NCBI GenBank assembly: GCA_027484575.1 | Contig: JAIXSQ010000010.1 | Span: forward strand, 62,001-126,000 | Source of the DNA: Comamonadaceae bacterium | Lineage (GTDB): Bacteria; Pseudomonadota; Gammaproteobacteria; Burkholderiales; Burkholderiaceae_C | Reading direction: 5' to 3' | Length of the DNA: 64,000 nucleotides | Part shown: piece by piece, positions 37,562-47,635 of the stretch | Position numbering within the stretch: position 1 is the stretch's first letter | Layout: each line of letters begins with the position of its first letter | The notes under the pieces: generated by a model | Databases searched by the model: none | Told to the model about the DNA's origin: nothing | Seen by the model: only the letters and a program-made list of their open reading frames with translations | Translations under genes and position numbers: made by a program

Positions 37562-39883
37562 ATGACGTACTCGCTGCACACCCTCACCCAGTCCGGCGCG
37601 CCGGCCGATGCCGCGGCCCGGCCCGGCGCGCGCTTCGCCGCCGAGATCGTCCTGCTCGTGGGCGGGGCCGCCCTGGCGTTCTGGCTGCTGGCCCTGCTCA
37701 GCTATTCGCCCGCCGACACGGCGTTCTCCACGTCGGGCAGCGGCGCGGCCGTGCGCAACTGGGGCGGCCGGCTGGGCGCCTGGCTGGCCGACGGCAGCTA
37801 CTTCCTGCTCGGTTTCTCCACCTGGTGGTGCGTGGCTGCGGCCGTGCGGGCCTGGCTGGGGCTGCTGGCCGGCTGGATGCGCGGCGGCGCGCCCGATCCC
37901 CGCGCCCTGCCGCCGCGGCCGGCCTGGGTGGCCGCGGCCGGACTGGCCGTGCTGCTGGTGGCCAGTTGCGCCCTGGAGTGGTCGCGGCTGTACCGCTTCG
38001 AGGCCCGCCTGCCCGACCACGCCGGCGGCGCGCTGGGCTGGCTGGCCGGCCCCGCCGCCGTCAAGTGGCTGGGCTTCACCGGCTCGGGCCTGCTGGCGGT
38101 GGCGCTGGTGGTGGCCAGCGCGGCGCTGGTGTTCCGCTTCTCGTGGGCGCAGCTGGCCGAGCGCATCGGCGGGCGCATCGAGTCGCTGGTGCGCGAGCGG
38201 CGCGAGAAGCGCGAGATCGCGCAGGACCTGGCGCTGGGCCAGCAGGCCGCCAAGGAGCGCGAGGTCACAGTGCAGGAGGAGCGCGTCGAGATCGAGGAGC
38301 ACCACCCGGTGCCGGTGCTGATCGAGCCGGTCGTGGCCGAGGTGCCCAAGAGCGAGCGCGTGGCCAAGGAGCGGCAGAAGCCGCTGTTCAGGGAGATGCC
38401 CGACAGCAAGCTGCCGCAGGTCGACCTGCTCGACGGCGCGCTGCAGCGGCAGGAGACGGTCTCGGCCGAGACGCTGGAGATGACCAGCCGCCTGATCGAG
38501 AAGAAGCTCAAGGACTTCGGCGTCGAGGTGCGGGTGGTGCTGGCCCAGCCGGGCCCGGTGATCACGCGCTACGAGATCGAGCCGGCCACCGGCGTCAAGG
38601 GCTCGCAGATCGTCAACCTGGCCAAGGACCTGGCGCGCTCGCTGTCGCTGGTGTCGATCCGCGTGATCGAGACCATCCCGGGCAAGAACTACATGGCGCT
38701 GGAGCTGCCCAACGCCAAGCGGCAGTCGATCCGGCTGTCCGAGATCCTGGGCTCGCAGGTCTACCACGAGGCCAAGTCGATGCTGACCATGGGCCTGGGC
38801 AAGGACATCATCGGCAACCCGGTGGTGGCTGACCTGGCCAAGATGCCGCACGTGCTGGTGGCCGGCACCACCGGCTCGGGCAAGTCGGTGGGCATCAACG
38901 CGATGATCCTGTCGCTGCTGTACAAGGCCGAGGCCCGCGACGTGCGGCTGCTGATGATCGACCCCAAGATGCTGGAGATGTCGGTCTACGAAGGCATCCC
39001 GCACCTGCTGGCGCCGGTGGTCACCGACATGAAGCAGGCGGCGCACGGCCTGAACTGGTGCGTGGCCGAGATGGAGCGCCGCTACAAGCTCATGAGCAAG
39101 ATGGGCGTGCGCAACCTGGCCGGCTTCAACACCAAGATCGACGAGGCCAAGGCCCGGGGCGAGTTCGTCTACAACCCGTTCAGCCTCACGCCCGAGCAGC
39201 CCGAGCCGCTGGAGCGGCTGCCGCACATCGTGGTCATCATCGACGAGCTGGCCGACCTGATGATGGTGGTGGGCAAGAAGATCGAGGAGCTGATCGCCCG
39301 GCTGGCCCAGAAGGCGCGCGCGGCCGGCATCCACCTGATCCTGGCCACCCAGCGGCCTTCGGTGGACGTCATCACCGGCCTGATCAAGGCCAACATCCCC
39401 ACCCGCATCGCGTTCTCGGTGGGTTCCAAGATCGACAGCCGCACCATCCTCGATCAGATGGGCGCCGAGGCGCTGCTGGGCATGGGCGACATGCTCTACA
39501 TGGCCAGCGGCACCGGCTTGCCAGTGCGGGTGCACGGCGCCTTCGTCAGCGACGAGGAGGTGCACCGCGTGGTGGCCTACCTCAAGGAGCAGGGCGAGCC
39601 CGACTACATCGAGGGCGTGCTCGAGGGCGGCACGGTCGACGACGAGGGCGGCCTGGGCGAGCTGATGGGCGAGGGCGGCGGCGAGAAGGACCCGATGTAC
39701 GACCAGGCGGTCGAGGTCGTGCTCAAGAACCGCAAGGCCAGCATCTCGCTGGTGCAGCGCCACCTGAAGATCGGCTACAACCGCGCCGCCCGCCTGGTCG
39801 AGGACATGGAGAAGGCCGGGCTGGTCAGCGCCATGAACGGCCAGGGCCAGCGCGAGATCCTGGTGCCGGCGCGCGCGGAATGA
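37562..39883 (+). CDS. ftsK: DNA translocase FtsK
   Basis: A 773-residue hexameric DNA pump that coordinates chromosome segregation with division. The N-terminal membrane domain spans about residues 25-200 with four helices. A short charged linker follows (no long Pro/Gln linker as in E. coli), then the motor domain with Walker [11 protein letters not shown] (about residue 437) and Walker [16 protein letters not shown]. The C-terminal gamma DNA-reading domain begins near 700 ([38 protein letters not shown]). It is followed by lolA. Confidence 0.97.
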   Translation: MTYSLHTLTQSGAPADAAARPGARFAAEIVLLVGGAALAFWLLALLSYSPADTAFSTSGSGAAVRNWGGRLGAWLADGSYFLLGFSTWWCVAAAVRAWLGLLAGWMRGGAPDPRALPPRPAWVAAAGLAVLLVASCALEWSRLYRFEARLPDHAGGALGWLAGPAAVKWLGFTGSGLLAVALVVASAALVFRFSWAQLAERIGGRIESLVRERREKREIAQDLALGQQAAKEREVTVQEERVEIEEHHPVPVLIEPVVAEVPKSERVAKERQKPLFREMPDSKLPQVDLLDGALQRQETVSAETLEMTSRLIEKKLKDFGVEVRVVLAQPGPVITRYEIEPATGVKGSQIVNLAKDLARSLSLVSIRVIETIPGKNYMALELPNAKRQSIRLSEILGSQVYHEAKSMLTMGLGKDIIGNPVVADLAKMPHVLVAGTTGSGKSVGINAMILSLLYKAEARDVRLLMIDPKMLEMSVYEGIPHLLAPVVTDMKQAAHGLNWCVAEMERRYKLMSKMGVRNLAGFNTKIDEAKARGEFVYNPFSLTPEQPEPLERLPHIVVIIDELADLMMVVGKKIEELIARLAQKARAAGIHLILATQRPSVDVITGLIKANIPTRIAFSVGSKIDSRTILDQMGAEALLGMGDMLYMASGTGLPVRVHGAFVSDEEVHRVVAYLKEQGEPDYIEGVLEGGTVDDEGGLGELMGEGGGEKDPMYDQAVEVVLKNRKASISLVQRHLKIGYNRAARLVEDMEKAGLVSAMNGQGQREILVPARAE

Positions 39884-39945
39884 GCCGCGCGGCCCCGGCC
39901 GCCGGCGGCAGAACTTCCAGGCCGCGCAGGGCTCACACTGCAGCC

Positions 39946-40587
39946 ATGCATGCACGCACCGCTTTCCTGACCGCCGCGCTGGCCTGCGCGGCCGGCTTCG
40001 CGCACGCCGACGGGCTGTCCGCGCTCGAAGCCTTCGTCAAGTCGGCCCGCAACGGCCGCGCCGAGTTCACCCAGACCGTCACCGCCCCGCCGCGCGACGG
40101 CCAGGCCGCGCGCAGCCGCAACTCCACCGGCAGCTTCGCCTTTCAGCGGCCGGCGCGCTTCCGCTTCGACTACCGCCAGCCCTTCCCCCAGGTCATCGTG
40201 GCCGACGGCCAGACCCTGTGGCTGCACGACGTGGACCTCAACCAGGTGACCGCGCGCAACCAGGCCGTGGTGCTGTCGGCGACGCCGGCGGCGCTGGTGG
40301 CCTCGGCGCCCGACCTGGTCAGCCTGCAGCGCGACTTCGAGCTGCGCAATGCGCCCGACCGCGACGGGCTCGAATGGGTGCAGGCCACGCCCAAGGCGCG
40401 CGACGGCCAGGTGGCCAGCGTGCTGGTGGGCCTGCGCGGCAACGCGCTGGCCGTGCTCGAGATCCTGGACAGCTTCGGCCAGCGGTCGGTGCTGCGGTTC
40501 GACAAGCTCGAGCTGAACGTGGCGCTGCCGCCGGGCACCTTCGAGTTCAAGCCGCCCGCCGGCACCAGCGTGCTGCGCCAGCCCTGA
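39946..40587 (+). CDS. lolA: Outer membrane lipoprotein carrier protein LolA
   Basis: A 213-residue periplasmic chaperone that carries lipoproteins from LolCDE to LolB. Signal peptide MHARTAFLTAALACAAGFAHA, then the LolA pattern: ALEAFVKSARNGRAEFTQTV, TGSFAFQRPARFRFDYRQPFPQVIVADGQTLWLHDVDLNQV, and the closing FDKLELNVALPPGTFEFKPPAGTSVL. It is 62 nt downstream of ftsK in the common ftsK-lolA-rarA order, here interrupted by two carotenoid genes. CACACT 6 nt before the ATG may be a weak -10. Confidence 0.95.
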   Translation: MHARTAFLTAALACAAGFAHADGLSALEAFVKSARNGRAEFTQTVTAPPRDGQAARSRNSTGSFAFQRPARFRFDYRQPFPQVIVADGQTLWLHDVDLNQVTARNQAVVLSATPAALVASAPDLVSLQRDFELRNAPDRDGLEWVQATPKARDGQVASVLVGLRGNALAVLEILDSFGQRSVLRFDKLELNVALPPGTFEFKPPAGTSVLRQP

Positions 40588-40623
40588 CGGCGCCGGCCGA
40601 CAGCGCGGCCGCCGGCCGCCCCC

Positions 40624-40629
40624 TAGACT
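40624..40629 (+). promoter_or_regulatory. Possible -10 element of crtZ (short or no leader)
   Basis: TAGACT is 7 nt before the crtZ ATG. No Shine-Dalgarno is present in the short gap. Confidence 0.3.
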
Positions 40630-40636
40630 GGGCCGC

Positions 40637-41122
40637 ATGCACCCGCTCGCCCTCGCCGGCCTCGCGCTCGCTGCCTTCGCCGCCATGGAAGGGGTGGCCT
40701 GGCTGGCCCACCGCTACGTGATGCACGGCATCGGCTGGGCCTGGCACCAGAGCCACCATGCGCCCCGGCAGGGGCTGCTGGAGCGCAACGACTGGTACGC
40801 GGTGCTCGGGGTGGTGGCCGCCATCGGGCTGTTCCTGCTGGCCGGGCGGCTGGAGTCGCCCGCGTTGCGGGCGATCGCCACCGGCATCACGGCCTACGGC
40901 CTGGTCTATTCCCTGGTGCACGACGGCCTGGTGCACCAGCGCTGGCCGCTGCTGCGCTGGACGCCGCGCGGCGGCTACCTGCAGCGGCTGGTGCAGGCCC
41001 ACCGGCTGCACCATGCGGTGCGCACCCGCGAGGGGGCGGTCGCCTTCGGCTTCCTGGTCGTGCCCGACCCGCGGCGGCTGGCCGCGCAGCTGCGCGCCCG
41101 CCGCGGGGCGCCGCCCGCGTGA
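40637..41122 (+). CDS. crtZ: Beta-carotene hydroxylase (CrtZ family)
   Basis: A 161-residue di-iron membrane hydroxylase predicted to add 3-hydroxyls to beta-carotene or canthaxanthin rings. The His clusters of the family are all present: HRYVMHG (H-x4-H, near residue 25), HQSHH (near 36), HDGLVHQ (near 95) and HRLHHA (near 118). Three to four hydrophobic segments flank them. Its stop overlaps the crtW GTG by 4 nt. No crtE, crtB, crtI or crtY is in the window. Confidence 0.92.
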   Translation: MHPLALAGLALAAFAAMEGVAWLAHRYVMHGIGWAWHQSHHAPRQGLLERNDWYAVLGVVAAIGLFLLAGRLESPALRAIATGITAYGLVYSLVHDGLVHQRWPLLRWTPRGGYLQRLVQAHRLHHAVRTREGAVAFGFLVVPDPRRLAAQLRARRGAPPA

Positions 41123-41862
41123 GCGCCGCGCCCGCCACCGTGCCGCGCCAGGGGGCGATCGGGCTCGCTTTGGCGGGCCTGCTGGTGGCTGGGTGGCTCG
41201 CGCTGCACGTGCTGGGCGTGTTCCTCTTCCCGCTGCACGGCGGCTGGTGGGCGCTGGTGCCGCTGCATGTGGTCGCGCAGACCTGGCTGGGCGTGGGCCT
41301 GTTCATCGTGGCGCACGACGCCATGCACGGCTCGCTCGCCCCTGGGCGGCCGCGCACCAACGCCTGGGTGGGGCAGCTGTGCGTGGGCCTGTACGCCGCG
41401 TTCTCCTACCAGCGGCTGCATGCCAGCCACCTGCGCCACCATGCGGCGCCGGGCACCGCCGACGACCCCGACTTCGACGCCGACGCGCCGGCGCGGCTCG
41501 TGCCCTGGTTCCTGCGCTTCTTCCGCCGCTACTTCGGCTGGCGCGAGTTCGCGCTGGTCACCGCCGCGCTGCTGGCCGAACTCGCGCTGGGCGCGCGGCC
41601 GCTGCACCTGGCGCTGTTCTGGGGCCTGCCCGCGCTGCTGTCGGCGCTGCAGCTGTTCGTGGTGGGCACCTGGCTGCCGCACCGGCACCTGCCGGGGCGC
41701 GACAATGCGGCCCATGCGTTCGCCGACCACCACCGCGCCCGCACGCTGGCCTGGCCCTGGCTGGCCTCGCTGCTGGCGTGCTTCCACTTCGGGCTGCACC
41801 TGGAGCACCACCGCCACCCGCACGTGCCGTGGTGGAGATTGCCCGCCCTGCGCGTGGGCTGA
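41119..41862 (+). CDS. crtW: Beta-carotene ketolase (CrtW family)
   Basis: A 247-residue membrane di-iron oxygenase predicted to add 4-keto groups to beta-ionone rings. The desaturase-like His boxes are HDAMH (near residue 76), HASHLRHH (near 106) and HLEHHRHPH (near 232). GTG start inside the crtZ stop (GTGA). With CrtZ it could make astaxanthin-type ketocarotenoids from beta-carotene supplied by genes elsewhere (inference). It lies 6 nt before rarA, so all three may share a transcript. Confidence 0.9.
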   Translation: MSAAPATVPRQGAIGLALAGLLVAGWLALHVLGVFLFPLHGGWWALVPLHVVAQTWLGVGLFIVAHDAMHGSLAPGRPRTNAWVGQLCVGLYAAFSYQRLHASHLRHHAAPGTADDPDFDADAPARLVPWFLRFFRRYFGWREFALVTAALLAELALGARPLHLALFWGLPALLSALQLFVVGTWLPHRHLPGRDNAAHAFADHHRARTLAWPWLASLLACFHFGLHLEHHRHPHVPWWRLPALRVG

Positions 41863-41868
41863 GCACTG

Positions 41869-43158
41869 ATGGCCGCCCACATCCCCCTGGCCGAACGCCT
41901 GCGTCCGCACAGCCTGGGCGAGGTGATCGGCCAGCAGCACCTGCTGGGCGAGGGCATGCCGCTGCGCATCGCCTTCGAGTCGGGCCAGCCGCACAGCTGC
42001 ATCCTCTGGGGCCCGCCGGGCGTGGGCAAGACCACCATCGCGCGGCTGATGGCCGACGCCTTCGACGCCCAGTTCATCACCATCAGCGCGGTGCTGGGCG
42101 GGGTCAAGGACATCCGCGAGGCGGTCGAGCAGGCCCAGTCCGCGCGCGACGGCCTGGAGCAGCGCCGCACCATCGTGTTCGTCGACGAGGTGCACCGCTT
42201 CAACAAGAGCCAGCAAGACGCCTTCCTGCCGCACGTCGAGTCGGGGCTGTTCACCTTCATCGGCGCCACCACCGAGAACCCGTCGTTCGAAGTCAACTCG
42301 GCGCTGCTGTCGCGTGCCGCGGTCTACGTGCTGCAGCCGCTGTCCGAGGAGGACCTGGGCCGCATCGTGGCCAGGGCGCAGGGCATCGGCGCGGTGCCGG
42401 CCCTCGAGGACGCGGCGCGCGAGCGGCTGGTGGCCTATGCCGACGGCGACGCGCGCCGGCTGCTCAACACGCTGGAGACGCTGGCGGTCGCCGCCACCAA
42501 GGAGCAGCTGGCCACCGTGACCGACGCCTGGCTGCTCAAGGTGCTGGGCGAGCGCATGCGCCGCTACGACAAGGGCGGCGAGCAGTTCTACGACACCATC
42601 AGCGCGCTGCACAAGTCGGTGCGCGGCTCCGACCCCGACGCCGCCCTGTACTGGTTCGCGCGCATGCTCGACGGCGGTGCCGACCCGCGCTACATGGCGC
42701 GCCGCTTCATCCGCATGGCGGCCGAGGACATCGGCCTGGCCGACCCGCGCGCGCTGCGGCTGGCGCTGGACGCCGCCGAGGTCTACGAGCGCCTGGGCTC
42801 GCCCGAGGGCGAGCTGGCGCTGGCCGAATGCGTGACCTACCTGGCCGTCGCGCCCAAGTCGAACGCGGTCTACAAGGCCTGGAACGCGGCCCGTGCCTTC
42901 GTGCGCCAGGACGGCACGCGGCCGGTGCCCATGCACCTGCGCAACGCGCCCACGCAGCTGATGAAGCAGCTGGACTACGGCAAGGGGTACCGCTATGCCC
43001 ACGACGAGGAGGGCGGTTTCGCCGCCGGCGCGCGCTACCTGCCCGACGGCATGGCGGCGCCGGGCTTCTACCGGCCCGTGGAGCGGGGCCTGGAGATCCG
43101 CATCGGCGAGAAGCTGCGCGAGCTGCAGGCGCGCAATGCGGCGGCGCCCGGGGACTGA
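41869..43158 (+). CDS. rarA: Replication-associated recombination protein A (RarA/MgsA)
   Basis: A 429-residue clamp-loader-like AAA+ ATPase acting at stalled replication forks. Walker A is GPPGVGKTT (residues 48-56), Walker B IVFVDEVHRFNKSQQDAFL, the sensor region IGATTENPSFEVNSALLSR, and the RarA tetramerisation domain covers about 250-425 (YDTISALHKSVRGSDPDAALYWFARML). Length is typical of the family. Confidence 0.96.
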   Translation: MAAHIPLAERLRPHSLGEVIGQQHLLGEGMPLRIAFESGQPHSCILWGPPGVGKTTIARLMADAFDAQFITISAVLGGVKDIREAVEQAQSARDGLEQRRTIVFVDEVHRFNKSQQDAFLPHVESGLFTFIGATTENPSFEVNSALLSRAAVYVLQPLSEEDLGRIVARAQGIGAVPALEDAARERLVAYADGDARRLLNTLETLAVAATKEQLATVTDAWLLKVLGERMRRYDKGGEQFYDTISALHKSVRGSDPDAALYWFARMLDGGADPRYMARRFIRMAAEDIGLADPRALRLALDAAEVYERLGSPEGELALAECVTYLAVAPKSNAVYKAWNAARAFVRQDGTRPVPMHLRNAPTQLMKQLDYGKGYRYAHDEEGGFAAGARYLPDGMAAPGFYRPVERGLEIRIGEKLRELQARNAAAPGD

Positions 43159-43235
43159 GGCGGGTCGCGTGGCGCGTCCGTGCCATGCGGACAAACCCCG
43201 GTTGGTACTTCCGTTTTCGGAAATTGCCGCTTGGC

Positions 43236-43241
43236 TACAAT
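43236..43241 (+). promoter_or_regulatory. Likely -10 hexamer upstream of the liv operon
   Basis: TACAAT in the most AT-rich stretch of the rarA-livH gap. The best -35-like sequence (GTTTTC, 43213-43218) is weak. A start near 43248 would put a terminator only about 10 nt into the transcript. Confidence 0.4.
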
Positions 43242-43257
43242 CCCGCCCGCACCGAAG

Positions 43258-43290
43258 AACCCGCCGCGCATGTTCCCTGGCGGGTTTTTT
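43258..43290 (+). terminator. Intrinsic terminator/attenuator ahead of livH
   Basis: Perfect 8-bp arms AACCCGCC (43258-43265) and GGCGGGTT (43279-43286), a 13-base loop, and a run of six T residues (43285-43290). It lies 99 nt past the rarA stop and 107 nt before livH. It may simply end rarA, or attenuate a liv transcript begun at the TACAAT upstream. Confidence 0.8.
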
Positions 43291-43397
43291 GCTGATGGAC
43301 GGCGGCCCACGAGGCACCGGCCGCCCGCCAGGCCCGCAGATCCCCACGGGCCGGCAGTGACTGCCGGCGGGCCGGCCACGACACGGAGAACACGCTC

Positions 43398-44327
43398 ATG
43401 GAAATCCTGCTGCAGCAGATCATCAACGGTCTGGTCCTGGGCAGCATGTACGCGCTGGTGGCCCTGGGCTACACCATGGTGTACGGCATCATCAACCTGA
43501 TCAACTTCGCCCACGGCGAGGTGCTCATGGTCGGCGCGCTCACCAGCTGGGCGCTGCTGGTCACCATGCAGGAGGCCATGCCCGGCCTGCCCGGCTGGCT
43601 GCTGCTGATCGCGGCCACCCTGGCGGCCTGCATCGTCGCCGCGGCGCTGAACTTCACGATCGAGAAGGTCGCCTACCGGCCGCTGCGCAACAGCCCCAAG
43701 CTGGCCCCGCTGATCACCGCCATCGGCGTGTCGATCCTGCTGCAGACGCTGGCGATGATCATCTTCAAGCCGAACTACAAGCCCTATCCCACGCTGCTGG
43801 CGGCCGAGCCGGTGGAGATCGGCGGCGCGGTCATCACCGCCACGCAGATCATGGCGCTGGGCGTCACCGCGGTGTCGCTGGCGGTGCTGATGTACATGGT
43901 CAACTACACCCGCCTGGGCCGCGCGATGCGCGCCACCGCCGAGAACCCGCGCGTGGCGGCGCTGATGGGCGTCAAGCCCGACCTGGTCATCTCGGCCACC
44001 TTCATCATCGGCGCGGTGCTGGCCGCCATCGCCGGCGTGCTGTACGCGTCCAACTACGGCACGGTGCAGCACACCATGGGCTTCCTGCCGGGGCTCAAGG
44101 CCTTCACCGCGGCCGTGTTCGGCGGCATCGGCAACCTGGCCGGCGCGGTGGTGGGCGGCATCCTGCTCGGGCTGATCGAGGCGATCGGCGCCGGCTACAT
44201 CGGCCAGCTGACCGGCGGCGTGCTGGGCAGCCACTACAGCGACATCTTCGCCTTCATCGTGCTGATCGTGGTGCTCACGCTGCGGCCCTCGGGCCTGCTG
44301 GGCGAGCGCGTGGCGGACCGGGCCTGA
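43398..44327 (+). CDS. livH: Branched-chain amino acid ABC transporter permease LivH
   Basis: A 309-residue inner-membrane permease with about eight helices. LivH signatures are QQIINGLVLGSMYALVALGYTMVYGIINLINFAHGE at the N-terminus and FIIGAVLAAIAGVLYASNYG ... GGIGNLAGAVVGGILLGLIE near the C-terminus (the EAA-like loop that docks the ATPases). First gene of livHMGF. No LivK-type binding protein gene is adjacent; one must be encoded elsewhere. Confidence 0.95.
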   Translation: MEILLQQIINGLVLGSMYALVALGYTMVYGIINLINFAHGEVLMVGALTSWALLVTMQEAMPGLPGWLLLIAATLAACIVAAALNFTIEKVAYRPLRNSPKLAPLITAIGVSILLQTLAMIIFKPNYKPYPTLLAAEPVEIGGAVITATQIMALGVTAVSLAVLMYMVNYTRLGRAMRATAENPRVAALMGVKPDLVISATFIIGAVLAAIAGVLYASNYGTVQHTMGFLPGLKAFTAAVFGGIGNLAGAVVGGILLGLIEAIGAGYIGQLTGGVLGSHYSDIFAFIVLIVVLTLRPSGLLGERVADRA

Positions 44328-44337
44328 GGGGAGCGCC

Positions 44338-45429
44338 ATGGACACCAAGAAACGCATCACCTGGGTCCTGTCGGCCGCGGCGCTGCTGCTGCTGCCGCTG
44401 GTGCTGCAGTCGGCCGGCAACTTCTGGGTGCGGGTGGCCGATTTCGCGCTGCTGTACGTGCTGCTGGCCCTGGGCCTGAACATCGTGGTGGGCTTCGCCG
44501 GCCTGCTCGACCTGGGCTTCGTGGCCTTCTTCGCCATCGGCGCCTACATGTACGGCCTGCTCGAGTCGCCGCACCTGGCCGAGCAGTTCGCCTGGTTCGC
44601 GCAGATGTTCCCCCAGGGCCTGCACGCGCCGCTGTGGCTGGTGATCCCCGCGGCGGCGCTGCTGGCCGGCGTGCTGGGCATCCTGCTGGGGGCGCCCACG
44701 CTCAAGCTGCGCGGCGACTACCTGGCCATCGTCACCCTGGGCTTCGGCGAGATCATCCGCGTGTTCCTGAACAACCTGGAGCACCCGGTCAACATCACGA
44801 ACGGCCCCAAGGGCATCGACCGGATCGACCCGGTGCGCTTCTTCGGCATCGAGGTCGGCAAGCCGCTGCAGCTGGGCGACTTCACGCTGTCGTCGGTGAC
44901 GCTGTACTACTACCTGTTCCTGGCGCTGGTGGTGGCGTCGGTGGTCATCTGTCACCGGCTGGAGCACTCGCGCATCGGCCGCGCCTGGATGGCCATCCGC
45001 GAGGACGAGATCGCGGCCAAGGCCATGGGCATCAACACCCGCAACATGAAGCTGCTGGCCTTCGGCATGGGCGCCACCTTCGGCGGCGTGTCCGGCGCGA
45101 TGTTCGCGTCGTTCCAGGGCTTCGTCTCGCCCGAGTCGTTCTCGCTGATGGAGTCGGTGATGATCGTCGCGATGGTCGTGCTCGGCGGCATCGGCCACCT
45201 GCCAGGCGTGATCCTGGGCGCGGTGCTGCTGTCGGCCATGCCCGAGGTGCTGCGCTGGGTCTCCGGCGTGTTCGACCTGCAGCGCATGACCGACGGCCGG
45301 CTGGACGCCTCCATCCTGCGCCAGCTGCTGATCGCGCTGGCGATGATCGTGATCATGCTGCTGCGCCCGCGCGGCCTGTGGCCCACCCCCGAGCACGGCA
45401 AGTCCCTGCCCGCGGGCCAGGGCCAGTGA
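44338..45429 (+). CDS. livM: Branched-chain amino acid ABC transporter permease LivM
   Basis: The 363-residue second permease, about ten hydrophobic segments. LivM marks are LYVLLALGLNIVVGFAGLLDLGFVAFFAIGAYMYGLL, LGAPTLKLRGDYLAIVTLGFGEIIRVFLNN and the coupling segment GRAWMAIREDEIAAKAMGINTRNMKLLAFGMGATFGG. A GGGGAG site precedes the ATG; it is 10 nt after livH. Confidence 0.95.
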   Translation: MDTKKRITWVLSAAALLLLPLVLQSAGNFWVRVADFALLYVLLALGLNIVVGFAGLLDLGFVAFFAIGAYMYGLLESPHLAEQFAWFAQMFPQGLHAPLWLVIPAAALLAGVLGILLGAPTLKLRGDYLAIVTLGFGEIIRVFLNNLEHPVNITNGPKGIDRIDPVRFFGIEVGKPLQLGDFTLSSVTLYYYLFLALVVASVVICHRLEHSRIGRAWMAIREDEIAAKAMGINTRNMKLLAFGMGATFGGVSGAMFASFQGFVSPESFSLMESVMIVAMVVLGGIGHLPGVILGAVLLSAMPEVLRWVSGVFDLQRMTDGRLDASILRQLLIALAMIVIMLLRPRGLWPTPEHGKSLPAGQGQ

Positions 45430-45443
45430 GGAAGGGGCACGCG

Positions 45444-46213
45444 ATGGCAGACACCGTGCTGAAGGTCTCCGGCATCTCCAAGCGCTTCGGCGGGCTGCAG
45501 GCCCTGTCCGACGTGGGACTGACGATCGAGCGGGGCCAGGTCTACGGCCTGATCGGCCCCAACGGCGCCGGCAAGACCACGTTCTTCAACGTCATCACCG
45601 GGCTGTACACGCCCGACAGCGGCAGCTTCGAGCTGGCCGGCAAGCCCTATGCGCCCACCGCGGTGCACGAGGTGGCCCGCGCCGGCATCGCCCGCACGTT
45701 CCAGAACATCCGGCTGTTCGCCGAGATGACCGCCCGCGAGAACGTGATGGTCGGCCGCCACGTGCGCACGAAGAGCGGCCTGGTGGGCGCGATCCTGCGC
45801 GGCAAGGCCTTCCGCGACGAGGAGGCCGCGATCGCGCAGCGCGCGCAGGAGCTGCTCGACTACGTGGGCATCGGCAAGTACGCCGACTTCCGCGCGCGCA
45901 CGCTGTCGTACGGCGACCAGCGCCGTCTGGAGATCGCCCGCGCCCTGGCCACCGACCCGCAGCTGATCGCGCTGGACGAGCCGGCGGCCGGCATGAACGC
46001 CACCGAGAAGGTGCAGCTGCGCGAGCTGATCGACCGCATCCGCTGGGACGGCCGCACCATCCTGCTGATCGAGCACGACGTGAAGCTGGTCATGGGCCTG
46101 TGCGACCGCGTCACCGTGCTGGACTACGGCAAGCAGATCGCCGAGGGCACGCCGGCGGACGTGCAGAAGAACGAGAAAGTGATCGAAGCCTATCTGGGCA
46201 CAGGGGGCCACTG

Positions 46214-46214
<1 letters not shown>
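45444..46214 (+). CDS. livG: Branched-chain amino acid ABC transporter ATPase LivG
   Basis: A 256-residue cytoplasmic ATPase with Walker A GPNGAGKTT (residues 34-42), signature LSYGDQRRLEIARAL (LSYGDQ in place of LSGGQ, normal for LivG), Walker B LIALDEPAAGMN and switch IEHDVKLV. The LivG-specific ARTFQNIRLF block is present. Start MADTVLKVSG after a GAAGGGG site. Its stop overlaps livF. Confidence 0.95.
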
Positions 46215-46930
<716 letters not shown>

Positions 46931-46943
46931 GGCGCGCCGGCGC

Positions 46944-47492
46944 TCAGTAGCGCCACTGCAGGCCCAGGCTGGTCGCGCGCAGTTCGCGCGATTGGCCGCC
47001 CAGGCGCAGTTCCTGGCTGTCGAAGCCCACCGTGGCCGACAGGCGTGGCCCGAAGTCGTAGGCCAGGCCGGCGCCGAACGACAGCCCCAGTCCGCCCTGC
47101 GCCAGGCCGAGCGAGCCGGCCTCGGGCCGGGCGATGGTGCTGCCCAGCTTGCCGTAGACCGACAGGCCGCTGCCGAACAGCGCCTGACGGCCGACCAGGC
47201 TCAGGCTGGTGGCGCTGGCCGTGCCGGCCTGGGCCGCCAGTCCGCGCGGCGGCACCGTCAGCATGGTGCTGCCCAGCTCCACGCTCCAGCGCAGGCGCGA
47301 CTGCGCGGTGCGCTCGTCGCAGCCCAGCTGCCACGGCGCGCAGCCCAGGCTCAGCTGCAGGCGGGCGGGGTTCAGGCCCAGTCCGGCCGGGGCCGGCATG
47401 GCCATCGACGCCTCCGGCTCGGCATGCGCCAGCGGCGCCGCCAGCAGGCCCGCGAGGGTGGACAGGGTCAGCAGGGCAGGTCGGATGCGCAT
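46944..47492 (-). CDS. Putative outer-membrane beta-barrel protein
   Basis: A 182-residue protein with a signal peptide (MRIRPALLTLSTLAGLLAAPLAHA). The mature part consists of alternating hydrophobic/polar strands (WSVELGSTMLTV, SLSLVGRQALF, LSVYGKLGSTIA, GLGLSFGAGLAYDF, LSATVGFDSQEL) and ends in an aromatic (LQWRY), as OMP barrels do. An eight-stranded OmpA/OmpW-like barrel is likely. One Cys pair (GCAPWQLGC) precedes the strands. Function unknown. Confidence 0.7.
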   Translation of the reverse strand: MRIRPALLTLSTLAGLLAAPLAHAEPEASMAMPAPAGLGLNPARLQLSLGCAPWQLGCDERTAQSRLRWSVELGSTMLTVPPRGLAAQAGTASATSLSLVGRQALFGSGLSVYGKLGSTIARPEAGSLGLAQGGLGLSFGAGLAYDFGPRLSATVGFDSQELRLGGQSRELRATSLGLQWRY

Positions 47493-47635
47493 GGGCCGCT
47501 CCTTGCGGTGGACTCGGGATGAATCCACTGTAAGACGCGGTCGGCTCGGCTGTTGTCGGAAAAAACGGACAGCAGAGCCAGCTTTTCCTGACGCCGGAAC
47601 TGACGGTTCGGGCGCTTGTCGGGCTGCCCGGCCGG

